Shown piece by piece: positions 1 through 5,540 of a DNA stretch of 7,307 bases (position 1 is its first letter; every line of letters starts with the position of its first letter). The translations under genes were made by a program, and so were the position numbers. The DNA comes from Candidatus Ratteibacteria bacterium. Its GTDB lineage: Bacteria; CAIJMQ01. Where the stretch lies: positions 1-7,307 of the forward strand of contig JAQURI010000079.1 of assembly GCA_028715665.1 (NCBI GenBank), given 5' to 3'. The notes below the pieces were generated by a model. The model ran no database searches. It saw only the letters and a list, made by a program, of their open reading frames with translations, and was not told the origin of the DNA.

Positions 1-424
1 GGCGGATGTTTAGCGCAAAATCCTGTCCCAGTCCCGCTCCTTTATTGCCCGCTTCCATAACGCCGGGACCGCCGCCGGTCACGACCATATAGCCCTTTGC
101 CGTTATCTTTTTTGCGAATTCTTCAGCCATTTTATATGCGGGCGATGTTTTAGACGCCCTTGCGGAGCCGAAAATTATGACTTTTTTTACGTCTCTGTAA
201 GGAGAAAAAATTTTGAAGGAATAACGCAGTTCTTTTAAAGCGTTATTGACAAGTTTGAGGTCGCCTTTGTCTTGCGATTCCAGTCCTAATTTTACGGCGG
301 TAGTGAGTATTTCGCGCAGGAGTCCTTCGGTTTCGGGAGACGAGGACAACTTTGCAAGCCTGAGTATGCACTCATCGGTTATCTTATCGCCGATTTCGTA
401 TTCTCTGTAATATTTTTTTGACAT
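1..424 (-). CDS. LOG-family Rossmann-fold protein (lysine decarboxylase-like), 3' part outside window
   Basis: Reading the minus strand from ATG at 424 gives 141 open codons to the window edge. The first ~80 residues are a charged, probably helical extension. The Rossmann core follows, with VIIFGSAR (residues 82-89) and VVTGGGPGVMEAGNKGA (114-130), the hallmark nucleotide-phosphate loop of the LOG/TIGR00730 family. The second family motif, PGGxGTxxE, would lie beyond base 1 and cannot be checked. Characterised members are cytokinin-type nucleoside 5'-monophosphate phosphoribohydrolases; many bacterial members have unknown physiological substrates. The start lies only 3 nt after the hicA stop (TAA AAT ATG), with no separate ribosome-binding site visible, so it is probably translated from the hicBA message. 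The family call is firm; the substrate is unknown. Confidence 0.85.
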   Translation of the reverse strand, partial: MSKKYYREYEIGDKITDECILRLAKLSSSPETEGLLREILTTAVKLGLESQDKGDLKLVNNALKELRYSFKIFSPYRDVKKVIIFGSARASKTSPAYKMAEEFAKKITAKGYMVVTGGGPGVMEAGNKGAGLGQDFALNIR

Positions 425-427
425 ATT

Positions 428-646
428 TTATAGTAAATCCAAAAATTCTTTTACGGTCAAAGATGATTGTTTAATGATATGTCTTAAAGTTCCTTTTCTT
501 AAATCCTTGTTATGATAAGGGAGGGTTATACCTATATTGCCTTTTACATAAATGCGATGACTTCCTTTTTGGCGGACAAAAGAAAAACCTGCGTTTTTCA
601 AAGCTCTTATTACTTGCTCCGGTTTTAAAGCGGGCAATTTAGACAT
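428..646 (-). CDS. hicA: HicA-type toxin, mRNA interferase
   Basis: A 72-residue protein of typical HicA length with the dsRBD-like fold signature. It starts MSKLPALKPEQVIRALKNAG, then FVRQKGSHRIY (residues 23-33), ITLPYHNKDLRKGTL (40-54), and a terminal helix VKEFLDLL. In this family the histidine in the GSH motif (here His30) is needed for ribosome-independent mRNA cleavage; it is intact, so the toxin looks functional. The gene begins 14 nt after the hicB stop and is followed 3 nt later by the LOG gene. The antitoxin-first order (hicB then hicA) is the reverse of Escherichia coli hicAB but is common elsewhere. No strong Shine-Dalgarno precedes it, which suggests coupling to hicB translation and low toxin yield. 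Confidence 0.95.
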   Translation of the reverse strand: MSKLPALKPEQVIRALKNAGFSFVRQKGSHRIYVKGNIGITLPYHNKDLRKGTLRHIIKQSSLTVKEFLDLL

Positions 647-660
647 ATTCTGTGGTTATA

Positions 661-921
661 TTAAACTTTTGCGTGAACCCGAACCGGGGAAACGATTACG
701 CCTCTATCTTCCGTAGGAATTTCTTCTTCGCGTTTACCCATTACTTCTAAATATAGGGCGGCCGCTTCCTGAATATTTTCTAATGCTTCTTCAAAGGTAT
801 TACCTTCAGAAATACAACCGGGTAAAGAAGGAATAGTGACCGTATATCCGCCTTTTACTTCGTCCGGTTCAAATATTGCGGTATATTGATGAACCGTTTG
901 TTTAAATGCTTTTTTTGCCAT
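661..921 (-). CDS. hicB: HicB-type antitoxin, short form without a visible DNA-binding domain
   Basis: An 86-residue protein with the HicB/UPF0150 partial RNase H-like fold. A basic N-terminus leads into YTAIFEPDE, then GGYTVTIPSLPGCISEG (residues 24-40) and NTFEEALENIQEAAALYL (41-58), followed by a strand-like tail VIVSPVRVHAKV. The G-Y-x-V-x-x-P-x-L-P-G-C-x-S-x-G-x-T-x-E-E-A pattern is diagnostic. The usual role is to bind and occlude HicA. No C-terminal HTH or ribbon-helix-helix is present, so autoregulation would need the complex or another factor. ATG at 921 is preceded by AAATTAAACTTGT, with no Shine-Dalgarno. A good promoter predicts transcription starting about 2-3 nt upstream, so translation may be leaderless. 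Confidence 0.9.
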   Translation of the reverse strand: MAKKAFKQTVHQYTAIFEPDEVKGGYTVTIPSLPGCISEGNTFEEALENIQEAAALYLEVMGKREEEIPTEDRGVIVSPVRVHAKV

Positions 922-929
922 ACAAGTTT

Positions 930-958
930 AATTTATCATTCACGGGAACCAAAGTCAA
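930..958 (-). promoter_or_regulatory. hicBA(-LOG) promoter candidate
   Basis: On the minus strand TTGACT (958-953) is separated by exactly 17 bp from TAAATT (935-930), and the latter carries the extended -10 TGA (938-936). The predicted transcription start is about 923-924, only 2-3 nt before the hicB ATG at 921. This is a motif match judged by eye, supported by its position. Confidence 0.5.
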
Positions 959-962
959 TCAG

Positions 963-991
963 TGGACAAGTAATTTTTAATGTTATATATT
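963..991 (+). promoter_or_regulatory. plus-strand promoter back to back with the hicBA promoter
   Basis: TGGACA (963-968, 5/6 to TTGACA), a 17-bp spacer, and TATATT (986-991, 5/6 to TATAAT). The predicted start is near 998. Its -35 box is separated by four bases (959-962) from the -35 box of the minus-strand hicBA promoter, so one bound protein could affect both. It would produce the short structured transcript at 998-1055. Confidence 0.45.
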
Positions 992-997
992 TTATAT

Positions 998-1055
998 GAA
1001 TCACGATGAGAGGTTATCCGAAGGGTTTCGTTCCGAGGTAATACCTCTTTTTTTT
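998..1055 (+). ncRNA. candidate ~58-nt small RNA or attenuated leader
   Basis: Between the plus-strand promoter at 963-991 and a T8 run at 1048-1055 lies a short stretch with competing stems. Option one is a hairpin GAGGTA (1035-1040) / TACCTC (1042-1047) directly before the T run. Option two is an outer stem AGAGGT (1009-1014) / ACCTCT (1043-1048) enclosing a small CGAA/TTCG hairpin (1019-1022/1027-1030). The two are mutually exclusive. No start codon with a ribosome-binding site gives a convincing peptide. I do not recognise a known RNA family. The lipoprotein gene downstream has its own -10 and RBS, so this is probably a separate RNA and not its leader. Everything here is inferred from promoter, structure and terminator. 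Confidence 0.4.
1035..1055 (+). terminator. Rho-independent terminator-like hairpin with T8
   Basis: Perfect stem GAGGTA/TACCTC (1035-1040, 1042-1047), followed immediately by eight T residues (1048-1055). The stem folds as five pairs around AAT or six around a single base. It ends the proposed small RNA and separates it from the lipoprotein gene. Confidence 0.55.
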
Positions 1056-1154
1056 ATTTGTATTCTTTTTTTCACATAAATTTCCATAGCATAAAATTGG
1101 ACGAAAAGTCAATAAAAAGCGGAATTAAAACATTTTATTAGTTGCCATATAAGT

Positions 1155-1176
1155 TATAATAGTCAATAAAAGGAGG
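1155..1176 (+). promoter_or_regulatory. -10 box and Shine-Dalgarno of the lipoprotein gene
   Basis: A perfect TATAAT at 1155-1160 is followed by AGGAGG at 1171-1176, seven bases before the ATG at 1184. No good -35 is seen: the best at 17-bp spacing is ATTTTA (1132-1137). Transcription may therefore depend on an activator, or the TATAAT match may be partly chance in AT-rich DNA. An 11-bp direct repeat AGTCAATAAAA occurs at 1107-1117 and 1161-1171, flanking the -10. Confidence 0.45.
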
Positions 1177-1183
1177 ATAAAAA

Positions 1184-1597
1184 ATGAAAGGGAATATGGT
1201 CTTACTAAGTATTATTGTTGTTGCCCTTCTGATAAGCGGTTGCGCCACCCCGGCAAAAAATACAAGGACGGGTGCGGGCACGGGAGCAATTATCGGCGGT
1301 GTTGCCGGAGCTTTAATAGATAAAGACAATCCGTGGCGCGGCGGAGTTGTAGGAGCTTTTGCAGGCGCTCTTATAGGCGGGACTATCGGCAATATAATGG
1401 ACCGCGCTGCAGAAGAAGCTGCGGAAGAAAATAGGACCGTCCAATATACAAGAACATATGATGACGGAACGCGGGAAATAGTCAGAGCAACACCTTCGGG
1501 ATATAGCGAAGACGGTGATTATAAATTGGTAAAGACACAAGTAATCAGGAATGGCGTAGTGGTGCAAGAAGAAGTTAAAAGAGTCCCGATAGAATAA
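1184..1597 (+). CDS. glycine-zipper lipoprotein
   Basis: A 137-residue protein. Residues 1-20 form a lipoprotein signal: a Lys at position 2, a hydrophobic core VLLSIIVVALL, and lipobox LISGC with the lipidated Cys at 20. Residue 21 is Ala, which does not signal inner-membrane retention under the E. coli Asp+2 rule, so outer-membrane attachment is likely. Residues ~30-75 are a glycine-zipper pair (GAGTGAIIGGVAGALID, then GGVVGAFAGALIGGTIG) broken by a short DKDNPWR turn, as in Rick_17kDa/OmpA-like glycine-zipper 2TM proteins. The C-terminal 60 residues are charged and strand-like, ending VVVQEEVKRVPIE. The perfect AGGAGG fixes the first Met over Met5. It is divergent from hicB and convergent with pyruvate kinase, with only 10 nt between stops and no terminator hairpin there. 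Probable envelope structural or stress role; exact function unknown. Confidence 0.85.
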   Translation: MKGNMVLLSIIVVALLISGCATPAKNTRTGAGTGAIIGGVAGALIDKDNPWRGGVVGAFAGALIGGTIGNIMDRAAEEAAEENRTVQYTRTYDDGTREIVRATPSGYSEDGDYKLVKTQVIRNGVVVQEEVKRVPIE

Positions 1598-1607
1598 ATT
1601 AAATAGA

Positions 1608-2621
1608 TTAAAGAGTTTTAAGATACTTTTCGGTGAATTTTATTATATCGTTCATCATCTTAACGGTCTGAACCGGATATTTGCCGACTGCCGATTCAGC
1701 CGAAAGCATAACGAAGTCGGTCCCGTCTATTATCGCATTTGCCACATCCGTTACTTCGGCGCGGGTGGGTCGAGGGTTTTCGGTCATGTTTTCGAGCATC
1801 TGCGTCGCGGTAATTACGAATTTCCCGGCACGATTGCATTTTTTAATAATAATTTTTTGAATGACAGGAATTTCGTAGATGGGGAGTGCAACTCCCATAT
1901 CTCCGCGGGCTATCATAATGCCGTCGGAAACTTCGATTATCCCGTCGATATTTTTTATTCCCTCCTTACTCTCGATTTTGGCGATAATGCGGCATTTTGA
2001 ACCGGGCTTAAGATATTTTCTTACGTCCAAAATATCGCTCGGCGTCCGCACAAAAGATTGCGCGATATATTCGACGCCGTTTTCTTCACAAAAGAGAATA
2101 TCTTGCACATCTTTTTGGCTTATGCCGCCGAATTTCAGTTTTGCGTCCGGGATATTTATACCTTTATGTTCTTTAAGAAGACCGCCGACAACCACTTTGA
2201 CTTTTAGGGCGTGTTTGTGGCCGGCGATTACTTCCAAAACGATATTGCCGTCATCTATGAATATATACCGGCCCTTTTTTATTGTTTTAAGAGACCCCTG
2301 ATAATCGAAAGGAATTCTTCCGTTTGAACCTTTTATTTTTTCCTGCGTAAGTAAGAGCGTCTTGCGTTTTTTAAGTTCAAGCGGTTCGGCGAGTTCGCCC
2401 ACTCTTATGCGGTGTCCCTGCAAATCTCCCAGAATCTTTATATGCCTGCGGTATTTTTTATTCAGCAGACGGACTGTGCTTATTCTGCGAAGCAACTCTT
2501 GATGTTTCCCGTGGGAAAAATTAAGACGGGCGATGTCCATGCCCGCAAGCATCATTTTCCTGATAACTGTTTCGCTTGAAGACAAGGGACCTAACGTGCA
2601 GATTATTTTAGTCCTTACCAT
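1608..2621 (-). CDS. pyk: pyruvate kinase, short form lacking the C-terminal domain
   Basis: Converts phosphoenolpyruvate + ADP to pyruvate + ATP in the cytoplasm. The 337 residues cover the TIM-barrel A domain and inserted B domain (~70-165). Catalytic and binding residues line up with E. coli PykF: Arg32, Asn34 and Ser36 in ARLNFSHG, Asp66 in GDLQG, Lys215 and Glu217 in AKIES, Asp241 in ARGDMG, and Thr273 in TATQML. NPRPTRAEVTDVANA (282-296) and MLSAES (305-310) follow. Typical bacterial enzymes are ~470 residues. Here the protein ends about 20 residues after the barrel motifs (IIKFTEKYLKTL), so the C domain that carries the allosteric site and much of the tetramer contact is absent. The stop is clean and followed by the convergent lipoprotein, so this looks natural, not frameshifted. 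GPK/GPE of the usual DxxGPxIR segment is GHR here. ATG at 2621 overlaps the upstream gene by 14 nt, implying translational coupling. It is last in the four-gene operon. Confidence 0.95.
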   Translation of the reverse strand: MVRTKIICTLGPLSSSETVIRKMMLAGMDIARLNFSHGKHQELLRRISTVRLLNKKYRRHIKILGDLQGHRIRVGELAEPLELKKRKTLLLTQEKIKGSNGRIPFDYQGSLKTIKKGRYIFIDDGNIVLEVIAGHKHALKVKVVVGGLLKEHKGINIPDAKLKFGGISQKDVQDILFCEENGVEYIAQSFVRTPSDILDVRKYLKPGSKCRIIAKIESKEGIKNIDGIIEVSDGIMIARGDMGVALPIYEIPVIQKIIIKKCNRAGKFVITATQMLENMTENPRPTRAEVTDVANAIIDGTDFVMLSAESAVGKYPVQTVKMMNDIIKFTEKYLKTL

Positions 2622-3093
2622 ATAACTTTTTAAGAAGTTTAGAACTCGATTGAACTTTTCCGCCGCCTACTCCCGTAACTATTTTTATGCCTAACTTCTC
2701 GCATATTTCTTTTTCGGGAATGTTAGCCAACGTTCTGTCGCCGCCTTTGGCGAATATGTCGGGTTTGACCGATTTTAAGGTTTCAATTACTGTCCCGTCT
2801 GTATCTATCGCAATAACCGCTTCGTCAACGTCTTCGATTGCTGAAACTATTTCCATGCGTTCTTCCTCATCCATAAAGGGCGTGCTGCCTTTCATTTCGA
2901 CTTGCCTATCGTTGTTGACTATGACGATAAGACGGTCTGCGAGTTTTTTCGCCGCTTTAAAATAACGGACATGTCCTTTGTGTAAGGGGTTAAAATAACC
3001 CGACACGCAGACTGTTTCGCCTACCAACCGGCGGGCAAGCCTGCCTGCCGATGAATTTTTCCTGCGGGCAGAGATTTTACTTCGACGGGTCAT
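2608..3093 (-). CDS. HxGH cytidylyl-/adenylyltransferase, RfaE2/HldE-C-like
   Basis: A 161-residue nucleotidyltransferase of the cytidylyltransferase-like superfamily. After a basic ~25-residue N-terminal extension (RRSKISARRK...) comes CVSGYFNPLHKGHVRYFKAAK (residues 29-49) with the nucleotide-binding HKGH at 38-41. FAKGGDR (114-120) and GGGKVQSSSKLL (143-154) follow; the Ser run matches the second nucleotide-binding motif of the family. Such enzymes transfer AMP or CMP to a phosphorylated sugar or polyol. The closest named type I recognise is D-glycero-beta-D-manno-heptose-1-phosphate adenylyltransferase, but no kinase domain or other heptose gene is present, so the substrate is open. AGGAGG at 3107-3102 (minus), 8 nt before ATG, supports the start at 3093 and the basic extension. 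It lies 45 nt after the glycosyltransferase and overlaps pyk by 14 nt. Confidence 0.85.
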   Translation of the reverse strand: MTRRSKISARRKNSSAGRLARRLVGETVCVSGYFNPLHKGHVRYFKAAKKLADRLIVIVNNDRQVEMKGSTPFMDEEERMEIVSAIEDVDEAVIAIDTDGTVIETLKSVKPDIFAKGGDRTLANIPEKEICEKLGIKIVTGVGGGKVQSSSKLLKKLYGKD

Positions 3094-3101
3094 TTTAAAG
3101 G

Positions 3102-3107
3102 CCTCCT
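3102..3107 (-). promoter_or_regulatory. strong Shine-Dalgarno of the nucleotidyltransferase gene
   Basis: AGGAGG on the minus strand, eight bases upstream of ATG at 3093. It is the strongest ribosome-binding site in the operon and decides the start against internal TTG/GTG candidates near the HKGH domain. Strong re-initiation here would lift nucleotidyltransferase and the coupled pyruvate kinase relative to the glycosyltransferase. Confidence 0.75.
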
Positions 3108-3138
3108 TTCGTTAATCTGTCTATGAAAACTTCAATTG

Positions 3139-5538
3139 TTAGCGATCACCTTTTTTCCCTATTAAAGCAAGCCGTGCCAAAAGGTAGGAAGTAGTGGATT
3201 CTGCACCTTGATTGAGATTTATATACCCCTCTCCTACACCGTCATAACAGCCGCCGGTGGTCCTGTCATAAACAACCTGTTTAATGCTGTTATCGCCCAA
3301 AAACCAATTAAAAGCTTCATACATAAGTTTTTTATAAAAATCTTTTCCGGTTATCGAATATGCAGTAGCAAGAGCACAAGTCATTGCCGAGGTATCCTCC
3401 GGCTGTTGGTCGAAATAACGGCGTTTTCCCGTTCTGTGATGCCAGCCGTCCTGTCCGGTGGGCATATATATTCCGTCTATAAAAGTATGGCTTATCAGAA
3501 AACCCAGCGTCTTTATGCCTATATCAAAGTAGTCGCTATTGCCGGTGCATTTATATCCTAAAATAAGCGCTTCGGGCAAAACGGCATTGGAGTAAGTAAG
3601 ATAATTTTCAAACCATTGCCATTCCGCAGAAGACACGCCGCGATAAAGTGATACCAGCCTATCGCATAGAATGATTAATATTTTTTCCGCCTTGACTTGC
3701 CACTCATCTATTAATCTGCTTTCCATTTTGTCTTCAGCCCGGCGAAGCGGATGCAGTAAAACGGGAGCACCTGAAGAGCCGCAACGAGACGGATTTAAAT
3801 CCCTGCCTTCAATTTCTCTAATTCTTTTTAAAAGTAGATAAATCCCCTTCGCGCAAAATGCCGTAGCGCGAGGCGACTCGAATTTAATACCGCTGGTTAT
3901 TCTTTTATTCAACAAAACCAAAGCTTTGCTTCTTATATCCCAGGAGAGATAACCCGAAGAAGCCGCAACCGATAAAGCCCAAATAGCCCGACCGTTGGCA
4001 TCATCCGGGTTTTCTTTCTTGCCAAGCTCAATATCTATCGTTCTGTCGGGTTTTACGTAATTATGGAAAACAGCTTCACTTCCGGCTTGGCTTTCCGAAG
4101 CGGGAGTTAATACAAACCCCATAAAATTCAAATATGTGGCTATGCGCTTGAGCAACTCGCTTTTTTGTTTTTTAAGATGGGTTATCTTAATTGCTTCGCC
4201 GAGCTTGCCGTAGCACAAGCACGCTACTATTAAAGCGCGGGCATTGTCATCGAGCGTATAGCCCGACGAGACATCGGGCAAAGATAATTTTGCAAACTGT
4301 ATTATGCCGAAATCGTCCGTAAGCCGGAACATATGGGACAGATTGACGCGCGGGATTTTTTTATATTCGCTTACTTCGGCTATACTTTTAGAATATCGGG
4401 AAAAGAGTTTCAAATATTCCAAAGCGACATTTTCCCACATCATATTGCGCGTTCTGAAATAGGCGTTTTTACCGAGTTGCTCTCTTAAAACGGGCTCTTT
4501 CAAAAGTTTTATGATAGCATCGGCGTAAGCGGCCGGGTCTTTAAAATTTACAAGCATGCCCATCTCTGCGGTTACCAGCTCTTTGGCTTGGGCAAAAGCA
4601 GTGGAAATTACCGGCCTTCCCGAACCGAGCGCGTAAGAAAGCGTTCCGGAAACTGCCTGATTGGGATTGAGAGATGGCGATATATATATGTCAGCCGCTT
4701 TCAAAAATCGAAGAAGTTTATCAATAGAAGCATACTCGTTGTAAAAATTAACATGAGAGGAAAGTTTCAGTTCATGTACTTTTTGGACTAAAAAATTACG
4801 GTATGATTCTCCTTCCTGTTTCAGAATATTGGGATGAGTAACGCCCAGAATTACATATACGAAATCGGGATAAATGCCGGCTACCTTCGGAAGCGCATCG
4901 ATTACATATTCAAGCCCTTTACCCCTGCTAAGAAAGCCGAACGTCAAAAGAACGGCTTTTTTGGCAAATCCCAAAGCAAGCTTATGTGCTGCCGGCGGCG
5001 TATAAGCAATGGGATGGATTCCGTGTGGAATCACCGAGATTTTTTCCTCTTTTATGCCATAGTCTCGGATAAGTATTTCTTTCGAAGAATTCGTCATCGG
5101 CACCAGCCCATTTGATTTGTCTGCTATCAGGCGGACCACATCATACAGCCCCTTATCGGGCGAAGGCAAAACGCTGTGGAAAGCCACTACCGAGGGTTTC
5201 TTTAATGCTTCAAGGAAATCGACGATATATGAGCCGTGCTCCCCGTCAAAGATTCCGAATTCGTGCTGGATGTTAACAAGTTTCACGTCATCCATTGCGT
5301 TGATTTTTTCAGCCGTTTCAATATATGACCGCTGCGAATACTGGTCAATCTGAAATATTACCTTTCTGGAATAATTGTAACGGGAGATGTCATCGATATT
5401 GACCGCGGCTATCCTCGATTCGACCGCCGGTTCCAGTAAACTATCCATCGCATTCGTCAAGTCGGAGGTAAAAACGGCAATGCCGCATTCTCTGGGAGGA
5501 AAAGTGGACAAATAAACGACTTTGAGAGTTTTCTTCAT
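3139..5538 (-). CDS. two-domain protein: GT4-type glycosyltransferase fused to an alpha/alpha-toroid-like domain
   Basis: 799 residues. Residues 1-~380 are a GT-B fold GT4 transferase: YLSTFPPRECGIAVFTSDL (9-27, acceptor-side glycine loop), VNIQHEFGIFDGEHG (88-102), IPHGIH (170-175), TFGFLSRGKGLEYVIDAL (199-216, donor Lys207), SPSLNPNQAVSGTLSYALG (287-305) and RPVISTAFAQAKEL (308-321). It belongs to the subgroup where the usual E-x7-E donor motif is replaced by a Q...SGTLxYA pattern. Residues ~395-799 are helix-rich with conserved acidic/aromatic patches: YTLDDNARAL (427-436), DDANGRAIWAL (512-522), WQWFENYLTYSNAVLPEAL (640-658), YFDQQPEDTSAM (708-719) and GYINLNQGAESTTSYLLARL (771-790). These resemble (alpha/alpha)6 carbohydrate-active barrels; I cannot assign a named family. 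No signal peptide, so cytoplasmic. The start is 2 nt after the GH130 stop; AAGGA lies 12 nt upstream. The acceptor and donor are unknown; mannose chemistry is inferred from the GH130 neighbour. Confidence 0.85.
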   Translation of the reverse strand: MKKTLKVVYLSTFPPRECGIAVFTSDLTNAMDSLLEPAVESRIAAVNIDDISRYNYSRKVIFQIDQYSQRSYIETAEKINAMDDVKLVNIQHEFGIFDGEHGSYIVDFLEALKKPSVVAFHSVLPSPDKGLYDVVRLIADKSNGLVPMTNSSKEILIRDYGIKEEKISVIPHGIHPIAYTPPAAHKLALGFAKKAVLLTFGFLSRGKGLEYVIDALPKVAGIYPDFVYVILGVTHPNILKQEGESYRNFLVQKVHELKLSSHVNFYNEYASIDKLLRFLKAADIYISPSLNPNQAVSGTLSYALGSGRPVISTAFAQAKELVTAEMGMLVNFKDPAAYADAIIKLLKEPVLREQLGKNAYFRTRNMMWENVALEYLKLFSRYSKSIAEVSEYKKIPRVNLSHMFRLTDDFGIIQFAKLSLPDVSSGYTLDDNARALIVACLCYGKLGEAIKITHLKKQKSELLKRIATYLNFMGFVLTPASESQAGSEAVFHNYVKPDRTIDIELGKKENPDDANGRAIWALSVAASSGYLSWDIRSKALVLLNKRITSGIKFESPRATAFCAKGIYLLLKRIREIEGRDLNPSRCGSSGAPVLLHPLRRAEDKMESRLIDEWQVKAEKILIILCDRLVSLYRGVSSAEWQWFENYLTYSNAVLPEALILGYKCTGNSDYFDIGIKTLGFLISHTFIDGIYMPTGQDGWHHRTGKRRYFDQQPEDTSAMTCALATAYSITGKDFYKKLMYEAFNWFLGDNSIKQVVYDRTTGGCYDGVGEGYINLNQGAESTTSYLLARLALIGKKGDR
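3731..3802. repeat. structured in-frame segment inside the glycosyltransferase gene
   Basis: Within the toroid domain (about residues 579-607) the DNA carries a perfect 7-bp inverted repeat TCTTCAG (3731-3737) / CTGAAGA (3771-3777) with inner CCCG/CGGG (3738-3741/3762-3765). Next to it is a 12-bp palindrome GGATTTAAATCC (3791-3802). The encoded residues (rich in Pro, Arg, Ser, Gly) look unlike the flanking helices. This could be an in-frame palindromic insertion or simply a long loop. Confidence 0.3.
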
Positions 5539-5540
5539 TT

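Noticed and set aside
1019..1055. preQ1 or other known riboswitch
   Set aside because: The AGAGGTT start is reminiscent, but the loop and the A-rich tail of preQ1-I are absent, and I could not match another known class.
1138..1567. Two minus-strand frames opposite the lipoprotein
   Set aside because: Antisense shadows of the glycine-zipper gene; Pro/Ala-rich translation of GGC/GCC-rich repeats, no RBS.
1879..5353. Several plus-strand frames of 67-140 codons opposite the pyk, nucleotidyltransferase and glycosyltransferase genes
   Set aside because: All lie antisense to strongly supported coding regions, have no ribosome-binding sites and show no recognisable domains.
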